From positions 124,001 to 188,000 of the forward strand of contig NZ_CANLMP010000003.1 of the NCBI RefSeq assembly GCF_947492405.1: a DNA stretch of 64,000 nt, in the 5' to 3' direction. This document shows, piece after piece, positions 19,101-28,172 of the stretch. The notes under the pieces were generated by a model, which did not search any database, was not told the origin of the DNA, and saw nothing but the letters and a program-made list of their open reading frames with translations. Position 1 is the first letter of the stretch. Each line of letters begins with the position of its first letter. Source of the DNA: an uncultured Aquimarina sp. GTDB taxonomy: Bacteria; Bacteroidota; Bacteroidia; Flavobacteriales; Flavobacteriaceae. The position numbers and the translations under genes are program-made.

Positions 19101-19398
19101 CAGCATCTTCAGAAAGTTGAACGTTGATGGTTTCTCCATCTCCAACGACAACTTCTTTTGTTGTAAAACCTAGATAACTAAATGCAAGAACAGCTCCTCT
19201 GTTTACTTCAATAGTATAATTACCATCAAAATCAGATTGCGTACCCTTACTAGTACCTTTTACAACGATATTTACCCCTGGTAATGGTAGACCACTATTG
19301 TCGGTCACATTACCTGAGATCGTTTTTTCTTGTGCAAACGTTAGTTGCACTACAAACGCCAGCAATAGCGTTAGAATTCCTCTAAACTTTGTTCTCAT
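16168..19398 (-). CDS. SusC/RagA family TonB-linked outer-membrane transporter
   Basis: The 1076-residue protein has a signal peptide ending LTFAQ, a carboxypeptidase-regulatory-like domain at about residues 27-100 (ISGNVTDNSGLPLPGVNIVV), a TonB-box-like segment EEVVVTAQG, a plug domain (ALNGKIPGVQI, LYGSRGRNGVILITTK) and a long barrel ending FSFSIKATF, with the terminal phenylalanine needed for outer-membrane assembly. It should import a bulky substrate captured by the SusD-like partner, driven by TonB-ExbBD. It heads the operon, with promoter elements about 30 bp upstream of its start. Confidence 0.95.
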   Translation of the reverse strand: MRTKFRGILTLLLAFVVQLTFAQEKTISGNVTDNSGLPLPGVNIVVKGTSKGTQSDFDGNYTIEVNRGAVLAFSYLGFTTKEVVVGDGETINVQLSEDAATLEEVVVTAQGIRREKKSLGYAVTVVQSDEIEQKPESDINRALNGKIPGVQITGAGGATGSATNVFIRTSVSITGSNQPLYIVDGVPFESAPNTTGGFTSGTTNTSNRTLDLNPDNIENISVLKGLSAANLYGSRGRNGVILITTKAGSTQKSNKKFEVNFSNTTYITQISNLPEFQNTYGQGADQAFNPGFVGNWGAAFSDIDTVIHPYANGRNPGFDQLFPQFFGIEIPYQAAENNVKDFFRTGIGRSTSVGVTSANEKGNLSINYNNTDEDGYIESNNLRKNSFSIGGNLKLSNNFNVGGTLNYVNTTLSTPPISASNGIGALTIFQRLLFIPRNIDLTNLPFQNPVDGSSVYYRPDIENPYWLLDNAGTSSDTRRTFGSFNAGYTFNDHINLQYTFGIDTYSDLQRFSVNKGAVARAEYQVGYLRTTTSTNEILNHRAILNFDDYRSGGFRFGALVGFESRRDEFSRDGIASTNQVVFGRQNHDNYINHNSLDPVTGVDLQFNDERNVVGFFGEVKVDYNDFLYATVSGRNDWVSNVQPENRSIFYPSASLSFIPTSAFEGLRGDVLNFLKLRGGYATSAGFPTLFRTAQQLNSTANAFGSANNPTTTNTNSGFLANPDLKPELHREIELGIEANFFNSRITLDASVYSRVSKDQILQRNLAPSTGFSAQFFNAGQIDGEGIEIALGLTPIKTDSFSWNIQNNFTAFETEVVEIPEERILTSGFGGLGNYAIEGLPLGVIVGTYYIRDENGNILVDAANSTTEGRYLTSNDVPVEDNLAVIGDPNPDWKMTTINTFSYKGLSLSAQLEYTHGGDILSNTASNLLTRGVTRDTEDRESTTILPGVVGDPSTGLPVLDANGQPIQNTVQIGANDIYFQNVFRANEGQVFDGSTLRLRDVTLAYKLSEEMLAKTPFGSISFALSGQNIWFKAYNFPEYLNFDPEVLSTGVGNGQGLDFQTAPTSKRFSFSIKATF

Positions 19399-19426
19399 TT
19401 TATAATTTATTTGAATTAGCCAATGC

Positions 19427-19457
19427 CAAAAATCACAATAAAATCTTTATAAAACAA
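19427..19457 (-). promoter_or_regulatory. Putative promoter of the first susC operon
   Basis: On the minus strand a TTG (19455-19457) is separated by about 19 bases from TGATTTTTG (19427-19435), close to the Bacteroidota -33/-7 pattern. The surrounding 50 bases (GTTGTTTTAT to GGCTAATTC) recur with modest changes upstream of the second susC at 27835-27865. Confidence 0.45.
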
Positions 19458-19509
19458 CTTTTTAATCCTAAATTTTAAAATATTGTTAAAGAGATGTGTT
19501 AAAATAGGA

Positions 19510-19540
19510 AACCCTCCTATAACGTTGTAGTAGAAGGGTT
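19510..19540 (-). terminator. Hairpin between the second and first sus operons
   Basis: A 10-bp stem (AACCCTTCTA with TAGGAGGGTT, one G-U pair) with an 11-base loop lies 138 bp beyond the stop of the FG-GAP gene on the minus strand and ahead of the first susC promoter. The following TTTCCTATTTT is only a loose T run, so terminator activity is plausible rather than clear. Confidence 0.4.
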
Positions 19541-19677
19541 TTGATGATTTTGTTCATATGTTTGATGAACTTTTTTATATGTTTTAGTATTTTTTGAATG
19601 GTTTTTTATTTAATCTCTTTCTTTCGGAAAACCTTAGTTTTAAAATGGTTATGTTTCTTTGTGACGTAATTTAAGTG

Positions 19678-22600
19678 TTATTTGGTTTTAAGGTTGATTT
19701 TATACATTAATAAGCTGTCATCATTAGCAAGAGAGATTAGGTATTCTTTATCCTTATGTTTAATTAATCTTAATTTTTCAATCTGTTTTTTTAATGAATT
19801 TATACTCATTTCCGGTAAAGGTTGGTATTTTATACTGGAAACTTCTTTGTTTTGGTGGATTAAAAAGTTAGTATCAGCGTTAAGAACTCCATGGTATGTA
19901 TTGAGGCCATTAAAATTACCAGCAGTTAATAATTGATTGCTACCTGTTTTATAGAAATCATATTTTAGAAAACAATTTATTGGCGATAATTGGAGTGTAG
20001 GATGGAATTCTTTGAAGTCATTAAAGTTATTTCCGTTGTTTATGATATAGCCGCTAGCCAATGTGTTTATTTTGTATATGATTATAGGAGAAGAAATATT
20101 AAGCTTTTTTATGATGTCTTCAATTGTTTCGTTAGCATAGCTTTTGTAATCTCTGTATAATTTATTGATAATAGGTAATTGTGATGCTAATTCATCTTTA
20201 GAGTTTATTGGGTAATATTTCTGGTTAATTGGATAGGCTAGAATTGTTTCTTTTTTACCGTTTTGATCAAAATCGGCATAGTACATTCTAATAGGAGCTT
20301 CAGGTGTTGCTTTAAATTTAGTGTTCAAACCCCAGTTGCCCAGCATAATGTCTTGGTCCCCATCATTATCGATGTCATAAGATGTTATAGATTGCCATAA
20401 TCCTTTTAGGGTTTTTAATTCTTTGATTTCTCTTAATTTTCCTAATTGATTTATGTATACTCTTGGGTAATCCCATTCCGAGGCTATTAATAAATCTTTT
20501 ATGCTGTCATTATTGATGTCTCTCCAAGTGGCATCTGTAATCATAGTTTTGACAATGAAATCAGTGTCTTTTTCAAATATACCGTTACCTTTATTTTTAA
20601 GTATGTAAGATGTTGTCTTTGCGCCAAAACTTTTTGGATTTGATTTGTTTCCTATAAAAATGTCGATATCTCCATCTTGGTCATAATCATAAGGTTTTAA
20701 AGTAGCTGTGTTTGATAAGTTTATAGGTAGGTTGTTGCCTTTTTTGAAAACACCACTTCCATTATTAATGTATATTCTATCATTTTGATATATAGAATCT
20801 TTTTTCGCAATAATACCTGATGCTATTAACAAGTCTTTGTCATTATCATTGTCGATGTCTATAAAGATTGCATCAACATCTTCGCTTATAGAGTCTTTTT
20901 CGATCTCTGGGATGGCTGTTTCTTTGTAACCTCTAGAAGAGCTGATAAACAACTTAGATTTTTTATAAGAAGCACTTCCAATAAAAATATCATCTATTCC
21001 ATCGTTGTTGATGTCGCTTATTGCGATAGCCGGACCTTGAGTGGAAACTTTATAAGGAATCAGTTTGTCAATGTCAAAATCGTTATACTGATCTTCTTGA
21101 TGTTTATATGTAATTAAATTTTCTTTTGTAAATAAAGAAGGTTTGTTTTTTGTTTTGCCAGATAAGGGTTTAGCACTATTATTATAATTAATAACGATAT
21201 TATTGGAAGAAGTTTCGGGAATAAGTTTTTGTTTTGTTCGGTTAGGCCATACAATCACAATGGAGTCTGTTTTATCATTATTAACTAAACCAAAATGAAG
21301 TTTTGGTTCCACGGAAGAAATAAATCCTCTTGAAGAAAAGAGTTGCTTGTATTGATTGGTTTTTTTGGTGTATAAGTATGCTTTAGAACCAATGCCTAAT
21401 TTGTTAAGTTTTGTGTAGTTAAGTTTTATAGATAGGCCAGAGTTGTTATTTGTGAAATTGGAATTGTTTTCATAGACGCTAACGTTATTATTGAGGTTAT
21501 TAGTGATAATGTCTAGATCTCCGTCCAGATCTAGGTCAGCATATACGGCACCATTTGATAGAGAAGGAGTGTTTGTAATCCAATTTCCTGTTCTGTTTAC
21601 AAAGATTTTAGAATTTCCTTCAAATATTTGATTTGGAGCTTCTCCAGTTGGCATAACAGCTAATGATTTAATCAGCCAATCATTATTACTCTTATTCTTA
21701 GATTTTGTTTTAAATGAATTAGAGAGATATCGCATAAAGTCTAGATTGTTTGGTCTTTTGGAGACTCCATTTGTTACGAATAAATCTTGATGGCCATCAT
21801 TGTTGAAGTCGGCAAAAAGTGGAGACCAACTCCAATCGGTAGCGGCTACGTTATTATATAGTCCTGTCTCGGTGAAATGAGTTCCATTATTGTTTAATTG
21901 GAGCATATTTCTTGCATACTGCTTTTGGTACCCTTGTTTAGTAAGGAAATCCTGGGTGTTGTATGAAATGTCTCCTTCTGATTCCTTTAATACTTTTTCA
22001 TCATTTGGAAGCATGTCCAATGTAATCAGGTCTTGATATCCATCGTTATTTATATCTGCTACATCGCTACCCATAGAAAATCTGCTGGTATAGGCGAAAT
22101 TTTTAGATAGCTCATTCCTAAAAGTTCCATCTCCATTGTTTATGTAATAATAGTCATCTTCATGAAAATCATTACAAACATATATATCATCCCACCCGTC
22201 ATTATTAAAATCTGCAATTGCCGCACTTAGTCCATATCCATTTGCTCCTCCGTAAATCTTAGCTTCGAGACTTACGTCTTTAAAAAAGGAATTGTCATTT
22301 CTTAATAATCGATCTCCTATAAAGTCAACTCTTTTTTTTCTGATATAGGAAGGGCCATGGGAGGTTTTGGTGTGTAATGCGTGGTTTACTATATACACAT
22401 CTAGATCATCGTCTTTATCGTAATCAAAAAAATATGCTTGTGTTGCGTATCCTTTAAGGTTTAATCCATATTTTTCTGATTCTTCGGTAAAGGTTCCATC
22501 TCCATTGTTAATGAATAATTCATTATTGCCATTAAATCCTAGTATTTTGGTAACTGCACAAACATAGATGTCAAGCAAGCCATCTCCGTTAATATCGACC

Positions 22601-22956
22601 ATTGTAGAGCCAGTATTCCAATCAGAGTTTCCGCCGGCACCTGATTTTTCAGTAATATCTTTAAATTTTAAATCACCTTGATTTAGATAAAGTCTGTTTT
22701 TACCTCTATTGGAAGTAAAGTAAAGGTCAGGTAACCCATCGTTATTAATGTCTCCAACAGATACTCCGCCTCCATTATAATAATATAGGTAATTCACGAT
22801 GTTGTATCTGCTGTCTTCTAAGATGTTGTTCTGAAAGTTTATTCCTGTAGATTCGTGATCCAGTTTTGAAAATAACAAGGAAGGTTGTAAAGTTTCTTTT
22901 TCAGTGCACGAAGCTAAGAAAAGGATCCATATCAGAATTTTAAAGATATTTTTCAT
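19678..22956 (-). CDS. FG-GAP/VCBS repeat lipoprotein with UnbV/ASPIC domain (CRTAC1-like)
   Basis: The 1092-residue lipoprotein (LFLASC signal) is built from repeated FG-GAP/VCBS units with calcium-binding DxNxDGxxD motifs, for example DINNDGLPDLYF, DINGDGLLDIYV, DFNNDGWDDIYV and DYDQDGDIDIFI, arranged as two propeller-like halves. Between them lies an ASPIC/UnbV segment with IVWPNRTKQKLIP. Such proteins are usually surface-exposed in Bacteroidota and often accompany SusC/SusD pairs; their ligand is unknown. It is 71 bp downstream of susD, behind a terminator-like hairpin, so it may be expressed at a lower level than susCD. Confidence 0.9.
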   Translation of the reverse strand: MKNIFKILIWILFLASCTEKETLQPSLLFSKLDHESTGINFQNNILEDSRYNIVNYLYYYNGGGVSVGDINNDGLPDLYFTSNRGKNRLYLNQGDLKFKDITEKSGAGGNSDWNTGSTMVDINGDGLLDIYVCAVTKILGFNGNNELFINNGDGTFTEESEKYGLNLKGYATQAYFFDYDKDDDLDVYIVNHALHTKTSHGPSYIRKKRVDFIGDRLLRNDNSFFKDVSLEAKIYGGANGYGLSAAIADFNNDGWDDIYVCNDFHEDDYYYINNGDGTFRNELSKNFAYTSRFSMGSDVADINNDGYQDLITLDMLPNDEKVLKESEGDISYNTQDFLTKQGYQKQYARNMLQLNNNGTHFTETGLYNNVAATDWSWSPLFADFNNDGHQDLFVTNGVSKRPNNLDFMRYLSNSFKTKSKNKSNNDWLIKSLAVMPTGEAPNQIFEGNSKIFVNRTGNWITNTPSLSNGAVYADLDLDGDLDIITNNLNNNVSVYENNSNFTNNNSGLSIKLNYTKLNKLGIGSKAYLYTKKTNQYKQLFSSRGFISSVEPKLHFGLVNNDKTDSIVIVWPNRTKQKLIPETSSNNIVINYNNSAKPLSGKTKNKPSLFTKENLITYKHQEDQYNDFDIDKLIPYKVSTQGPAIAISDINNDGIDDIFIGSASYKKSKLFISSSRGYKETAIPEIEKDSISEDVDAIFIDIDNDNDKDLLIASGIIAKKDSIYQNDRIYINNGSGVFKKGNNLPINLSNTATLKPYDYDQDGDIDIFIGNKSNPKSFGAKTTSYILKNKGNGIFEKDTDFIVKTMITDATWRDINNDSIKDLLIASEWDYPRVYINQLGKLREIKELKTLKGLWQSITSYDIDNDGDQDIMLGNWGLNTKFKATPEAPIRMYYADFDQNGKKETILAYPINQKYYPINSKDELASQLPIINKLYRDYKSYANETIEDIIKKLNISSPIIIYKINTLASGYIINNGNNFNDFKEFHPTLQLSPINCFLKYDFYKTGSNQLLTAGNFNGLNTYHGVLNADTNFLIHQNKEVSSIKYQPLPEMSINSLKKQIEKLRLIKHKDKEYLISLANDDSLLMYKINLKTK

Positions 22957-22967
22957 TACTTAAAAGT

Positions 22968-22999
22968 AAAAAAGAGGCTGTTTATAAACAACCTCTTTT
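22968..22999 (-). terminator. Terminator-like hairpin between susD and the FG-GAP gene
   Basis: On the minus strand an AAAAGAGG arm (22992-22999) pairs with CCTCTTTT (22970-22977), and the stem continues inward through TGTTTA/TAAACA. It ends in six T residues. It lies inside the operon, 28 bp after the susD stop and 12 bp before the next start, so it would act as a partial terminator or processing site that lowers expression of the downstream gene. Confidence 0.6.
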
Positions 23000-23027
23000 A
23001 TTGTGTAAAAAAGTTTAACTTATTTTA

Positions 23028-24611
23028 TTATTCCAAAGATGAAGGAATATTATTAAAATCTGATTCGAATGCAGGTACAGGCCAATATTCCAGATATCCA
23101 TAATTAATGGTAGCATTTGTGTTTAATACAGCATTTTGATCCAGTACACGTGCTCCTGTTCTGGAACCGGATGCTATACCATAACGACGGGCGTCATAAA
23201 AGGAAACAGCTCTAAAAATTAGTGCTAAACGACGTTCTTTCCTAATTTCCTCTAAAGCTAGATCCTGAGTTAAACCTGTTCCAACTGTTGCAGCTAATCC
23301 TGATTCTTGAAGGGTTCTTACAGCATCTAAATGAACAAGACCGCCTTCGATATCATTGGTTCTTACTTTGGCTTCTGCTAAAAATAATTGATTTTCTTCA
23401 AAACTACCTGCATAATACATTGCTATTTCTTCATCTTCATTCGATTGAATTGGCGATTCTTCCTGCCAAAAATAAGAGGCTCCATATTGTATTCCTCTAC
23501 CCCTTTGGTTAGGGAAAGGAAATCCATCATCTGGGTCTTGAATAAAGTACTCGTCGAACCTCTCATCTCCAGGATTTATATCTTGTATTAAACGGTCACT
23601 CGGAAAGTACCAAAAACCTAACACCGCAGAAGGTAACCAACCATTCGCAATAAACGAGGATTCTGATCTCATGACAAAAGCATTGTCATTTAAGGAAACA
23701 CCATTGCTAGCTAAGGTAATCACTTCATTCCAATCAGCAGCACTCATATCAGCAACCTTTGTGTTGTATACTAGATTTCGAACTCTTAAGGTGTTTATGT
23801 TCTCGAGTAAACCAGCTTTACCTAAGCTTCCTATATGACTAAGGAAGAAGGATGTAAAAGTGCTATTAAAATCGCTATCGTTTGTAACACTGTTTAAAAG
23901 AGATTCTAATTCGTCTAATAAAGAGTTTGATTTTGTAATTATTGCAGTATTTGTAACAAATGCTGTACTTGGGATAGAAGTGGGGTTTGTTATTAATCCA
24001 CTATCATTGATTACACCAAGTTCGTATAGTGATCCTAACCTGCTGTAAGCATATGCTCTCCACCATAAAGACCAGGCAAGAAAAGCGTCTTTGGTAACAT
24101 CGTCAGCGGGAAGTTCTGGTAATGCTTCCGCAATAGTATTACTTTGTACTATAACGCTATACATGTCTCTCCATTCATATTGTAAGGCATTATCACTACC
24201 AGCATCTCGGGTGTTTCTGATTGCGATCTCGCCAGGTTGAGGCCCTCCTGCAGGAGGAGTAACAACAGTTCCATCGTCTAAAACAACAGATTCTGTTTGA
24301 TTTATCCATCTTCCACCAAAATTACCCCAAGGCATGGTAAGTACATCTCCCATGGTTTCATGATATCCATAGGTAAACCATAGCATAGGACTTTCTTTTT
24401 CTGGTCCTACACTCTCGAAAACATCTTCAGAAGAAATAAAATCATAAATTCCTTTAGAAAAAGTAGTTAATCCATCAACATTTCTTAATGAAGCGACAGT
24501 CGGTAGATTGTTATCTACTGGGTCAATGTCCGTGTCAAGGATATTATCCTGACATCCTGTTAAACAGGTTAGTATTAATATAAATACTATTGAGTTAAAT
24601 AAACTTTTCAT
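23028..24611 (-). CDS. RagB/SusD family nutrient-uptake outer-membrane lipoprotein
   Basis: The 527-residue lipoprotein (LTGC at about residue 20) has the SusD pattern: NTIAEALPELP, a helical region FLAWSLWWRAYAYSRLGSLY, LFLAEAKVRTNDIEGGLVHL and a C-terminal RKERRLALIFRAVSFYDARRYG, followed by GYLEYWPVPAFES. It should sit over the SusC barrel encoded 12 bp upstream and bind the imported ligand. The ligand cannot be read from the sequence. The C-terminal residues match the usual family end, so the gene looks intact. Confidence 0.9.
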   Translation of the reverse strand: MKSLFNSIVFILILTCLTGCQDNILDTDIDPVDNNLPTVASLRNVDGLTTFSKGIYDFISSEDVFESVGPEKESPMLWFTYGYHETMGDVLTMPWGNFGGRWINQTESVVLDDGTVVTPPAGGPQPGEIAIRNTRDAGSDNALQYEWRDMYSVIVQSNTIAEALPELPADDVTKDAFLAWSLWWRAYAYSRLGSLYELGVINDSGLITNPTSIPSTAFVTNTAIITKSNSLLDELESLLNSVTNDSDFNSTFTSFFLSHIGSLGKAGLLENINTLRVRNLVYNTKVADMSAADWNEVITLASNGVSLNDNAFVMRSESSFIANGWLPSAVLGFWYFPSDRLIQDINPGDERFDEYFIQDPDDGFPFPNQRGRGIQYGASYFWQEESPIQSNEDEEIAMYYAGSFEENQLFLAEAKVRTNDIEGGLVHLDAVRTLQESGLAATVGTGLTQDLALEEIRKERRLALIFRAVSFYDARRYGIASGSRTGARVLDQNAVLNTNATINYGYLEYWPVPAFESDFNNIPSSLE

Positions 24612-24623
24612 AGTTTTTATTTT

Positions 24624-27600
24624 TTAGAATGTAAGATTTAATCCAAAATTATAGCTCTTTACGTTTGGGTGCGTAAATTCATCAAATCCTCTTTGGAAGG
24701 TGTTTCCAAAGCCTCTTGCTGCTTCAGGATCTAAACCTTTGTAATCTGTTATAGTTATAAGATTTCTTCCTGAAACAGTCAAGTTTATTTGATCGAAGGT
24801 GTCTGTCTTAAGTAACTTGTTAATTTTAAATCTAAGGCTAATATCTCTGAACCGTATAAATGATCCATCTTCTACGAATTCTGAAGTAGGTACATTTGTG
24901 TTATAAAGAGATGTGTAATAACTTACGAAAGCACCTGTTTGAACCGCCCCGGTAGGATCTTCAATAGAAACAGGTACAGCGGTGTCAGCATGCAATCCAT
25001 TGTTGTATAACCATTGTCTTGCTCTATTGTATACATCTAAACCTTCGAACCAGTCAATTTGGAATGATAACCCTACAATATCGTTAAATAAGGAAATGTC
25101 ATTTAAGAAAGTTAAAACAAAATCTGGTTGTGTACTACCTCTTACTTCTTTGTCTGGGCCAATAACTACGTTACCAGTATTCTTATTTACAACGTAACCT
25201 GAGCTTGCTATGGTAAAATCATCTACATCAGCTGCTGGGATAATTCTATTTCCGCTATTATCTACGGCATCAAGGCTGGTAATAACAGGGAAAACCGAAA
25301 ATGTACCAATCTCTTCACCTTCTTGTAAAACAAAGTTATCATTAACCACTACAGGAAGTCCATTTTCTATTCTGTCTAATGTGGCTGTAGATTTTGTGAA
25401 ACGTACCCCGAAATCCCATTTGGTTTTTTGAGAATTATACATGCTAACATCAATAGAGGCTTCAATACCATCACTACTAATGTCATAAGAGTTATCGAAA
25501 ACTGCAGATCCACCAGTACTTGTAGGGATTCCTAAATCAAAAATAGCTCCTTCCGTTTTACGGTCAAAATAATTAATAGAACCATCAACTCTATTAAACC
25601 AAGTGCCTTCACTAGGGATAAAGGTATAGTCAAAACCAACTTCAGTTTCCTGAGATGTTTCAACTTCAAGATCTGGATTAGCAACTGTAGAAGGAATACT
25701 AGATAAAGCTTCACTACCTACTGTTGTTAAAGCAAACGTAAAGATGTTTTGGCTAAATAGCGGTTGTATACCTGCTTCACCATAAGCAGCTCGTAACTTT
25801 AATGAGTTCACAACGCTAGAATCAAAAAGTTCTGCAATATTGAAATACGCATCAGCACGTGGGAATGTAAAGTCTAAGCCATTCCCGAATCTATTCGAGA
25901 AATCTCTTCTAAAACCACCTGAGAACCCAAATAATGATTGGTAATCAAATTTTTGGTTGATTAAAAATCCATAGGTTCTAAAAGGAGATTCAAGAAAACC
26001 ATTGAAGGTTTTCACAACAGCTTGGTTTATATTAAAAGAGCCAAAAGGTCCTGCAGGAAGGTTTGTACCCGTTACAAGAGTTTGTCTCAATTCTTGATCT
26101 CTCCAGTCAAAATTAAAAGTCGTAGTAGATGTGATTGGCACATTCAGTTTTAAGTCTTCCTCGAAATCTAGTGTTAGATTTGCTGATAACAATAAGTTTT
26201 GAAAATACTCTTGAGTATCTACCTGGTTTATGATTCCTGTAATGTTTGTAGGGATCGAACCTGATTGTAAATGGCTACTTTGGTTTTCTTGAAAGAAAGT
26301 AAAGTTCTGTGTGTAGGTATCATATCCATATTTCATGTTTAATGAAAGCACCTTCAAAGGTTTGTATATCAAGTCAAAATTAGCAAGATAACGGGTGATG
26401 TTATCTTGTCTTGTTTGAGTTTCTCTAAAGAAAAAAGGATTAATAGAATTTGGATCAGTTGCATCAGGAGAAACCGTTAAGTCACCGTCAGAATTTCTAT
26501 TAAAGAAATTTACGTGAGGTAAATTCTGAAATACATTATTGATTAGGTTACTTGCATTTGCATTGTCTGTATTAGTTCCTGTGTCATTGGTGCTATTAAT
26601 AACATCAAATCGGGTGTTTATTTTTATTTTTTTGCCCAAATCAAACCCTAAGTTTAATCGCGCATCATATTTTATGTATTTGCCTTCAACGAGAACACTT
26701 TCCTGCTCTGATCGATTACCTGAAACTAAGTATGTGATATTTTCGGATCCTCCAGAAACTGTTATTCCTGTAGTAGTATTAAATGCGTCGTTAAATAAAA
26801 TATCGGATGCCAAAAAGATTGGTTCTGCGAATGGTGTGTCATTAATACCTTGTGCTCCAAGCATGGTTCCATTTACATCTCTTTCGTTTGGATCAACTGC
26901 CAGATATTGAGCGTTCCCATTGAGATTCGTAACAGGAGTTCCGTTTAGGTCGATTAAGAAACCATCTGAATTGGTCGAATAATGATGTAAAGTTGCTCTA
27001 TTTGCGTCGTCATTTGTAATTGCAGAGGCGATACTAACGTTAGATCTAATGGATACTTTTGGAGCTCCAGCTTTACCTTTTTTAGTAATAATATTAATAA
27101 CACCATTAGCACCCTGAGCACCATAGATGGTACCAGCCGCAGCACCTGAGATTGTTTCTACTCTTTCTACGTTAGTGAAGTCAATATCTGCCAAACGAGA
27201 ACTCTGATTGGAGGCACCACCGACACTAGTTTGAGAGGTGGAAACTTGAATTCCATCAATTAATATCATTGGTTGAGAAGAGTTCAAGCTATTGATTGAC
27301 CGGAGTATTATATTTTGTTGTTGTCCGGGTTGACCTGTTGTAGACTGGATAATGGTACCAGCAATTTTACCTTGTAAGGCCTGATCAACTGATTGGGCGC
27401 CTTGAACCTGTAAATCTTCAGCCTTAACTGAATTTACTGAAACACCTAATTTGCGTTTGCTTGTTCCCGAGGCAACACCAGTTACTACTACTTCTTCAAG
27501 AGCTGCCGCATCTTCCGAAAGTTGAACATTAATTTCATTGTTACTTCCAACGGTAACTTCTTTAGTAGCAAAACCAAGATAACTAAAAGTTAAGACTGCT

Positions 27601-27803
27601 CCAGAGCTAACATTTATAGTGTATTGACCGTCAAAATCTGACTGAGTTCCACTATTTGTTCCTTTTACCACTATGTTTACTCCGGGTAGAGGTATGCCAG
27701 TGTCGTCTGTAACTTTACCCGTTATAGTGCTTTCTTGCGCAAACGAGATTTGTGTGACCAATGCTAGAAAAAGCATCAGAATTCGATTTGTTTGTGATTT
27801 CAT
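24624..27803 (-). CDS. SusC/RagA family TonB-linked outer-membrane transporter (second locus)
   Basis: The 1059-residue protein has a signal peptide ending ISFAQ, the carboxypeptidase-like domain (ITGKVTDDTGIPLPGVNIVV), EEVVVTGVA, a plug (ALQGKIAGTII, IYGAQGANGVINIITKKG) and a barrel ending YNFGLNLTF. Over the first 115 residues it is very similar to the other SusC of this window, while the barrels differ clearly, as expected for paralogues with different substrates. It forms the transporter of the second locus together with the downstream susD. Confidence 0.95.
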   Translation of the reverse strand: MKSQTNRILMLFLALVTQISFAQESTITGKVTDDTGIPLPGVNIVVKGTNSGTQSDFDGQYTINVSSGAVLTFSYLGFATKEVTVGSNNEINVQLSEDAAALEEVVVTGVASGTSKRKLGVSVNSVKAEDLQVQGAQSVDQALQGKIAGTIIQSTTGQPGQQQNIILRSINSLNSSQPMILIDGIQVSTSQTSVGGASNQSSRLADIDFTNVERVETISGAAAGTIYGAQGANGVINIITKKGKAGAPKVSIRSNVSIASAITNDDANRATLHHYSTNSDGFLIDLNGTPVTNLNGNAQYLAVDPNERDVNGTMLGAQGINDTPFAEPIFLASDILFNDAFNTTTGITVSGGSENITYLVSGNRSEQESVLVEGKYIKYDARLNLGFDLGKKIKINTRFDVINSTNDTGTNTDNANASNLINNVFQNLPHVNFFNRNSDGDLTVSPDATDPNSINPFFFRETQTRQDNITRYLANFDLIYKPLKVLSLNMKYGYDTYTQNFTFFQENQSSHLQSGSIPTNITGIINQVDTQEYFQNLLLSANLTLDFEEDLKLNVPITSTTTFNFDWRDQELRQTLVTGTNLPAGPFGSFNINQAVVKTFNGFLESPFRTYGFLINQKFDYQSLFGFSGGFRRDFSNRFGNGLDFTFPRADAYFNIAELFDSSVVNSLKLRAAYGEAGIQPLFSQNIFTFALTTVGSEALSSIPSTVANPDLEVETSQETEVGFDYTFIPSEGTWFNRVDGSINYFDRKTEGAIFDLGIPTSTGGSAVFDNSYDISSDGIEASIDVSMYNSQKTKWDFGVRFTKSTATLDRIENGLPVVVNDNFVLQEGEEIGTFSVFPVITSLDAVDNSGNRIIPAADVDDFTIASSGYVVNKNTGNVVIGPDKEVRGSTQPDFVLTFLNDISLFNDIVGLSFQIDWFEGLDVYNRARQWLYNNGLHADTAVPVSIEDPTGAVQTGAFVSYYTSLYNTNVPTSEFVEDGSFIRFRDISLRFKINKLLKTDTFDQINLTVSGRNLITITDYKGLDPEAARGFGNTFQRGFDEFTHPNVKSYNFGLNLTF

Positions 27804-28172
27804 TATTGTTTTAATTATTAGAATTAGCCTGTTCCAAAATTCTTAATAATATCTTAATAAAACAACTTTTATTTGGTTTGAAATCAAATTATTACCCTTA
27901 TTGGGTTAAAATAATGCGAAATCTTGATTAAGTTTTAGTGTTCGGTGTTTTTGTGCTAATTTTTTAACCTTTGTTTCTGGAGTGTTGTCGGTATTGGATT
28001 TTCTTGTTGTTTTCGTTGTTGTGTCTTAATGGGAATCAGTTTGTTTTTTATGTATTTAGATGGGTTAAGTGTTGATAGGTAGTCTTGTTATTTTATTGAA
28101 TTTCAGATTTAGTGTTTATTTGTAATGTTGTTGTTGATTTTTTAATTCTAATGAGGTTGCTAATTGTTTTTT
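27804..28172. other. Intergenic region upstream of the second susC, no gene seen
   Basis: These 369 bp hold the susC promoter and leader near the left end (to about 27870). The rest is T-rich on the plus strand (runs such as TTGTTGTTGATTTTTT near 28130) and lies beyond the stop of the barrel protein at 28173. I find no ORF, no clear terminator and no RNA gene in it. Confidence 0.5.
27835..27865 (-). promoter_or_regulatory. Putative promoter of the second susC operon
   Basis: On the minus strand TTG (27863-27865) is followed about 21 bases later by AATTTTG (27835-27841). The segment GTTGTTTTAT...GGCTAATTC aligns with that of the first susC promoter, including spacing to the ATG (about 31 bp here). 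The similarity makes a functional promoter or shared leader likely. Confidence 0.45.

Noticed and set aside
12682..27803. Calling the two sus loci polysaccharide utilisation loci
   Set aside because: No glycoside hydrolase, polysaccharide lyase, carbohydrate esterase, sulfatase or hybrid regulator is present beside them in the window.
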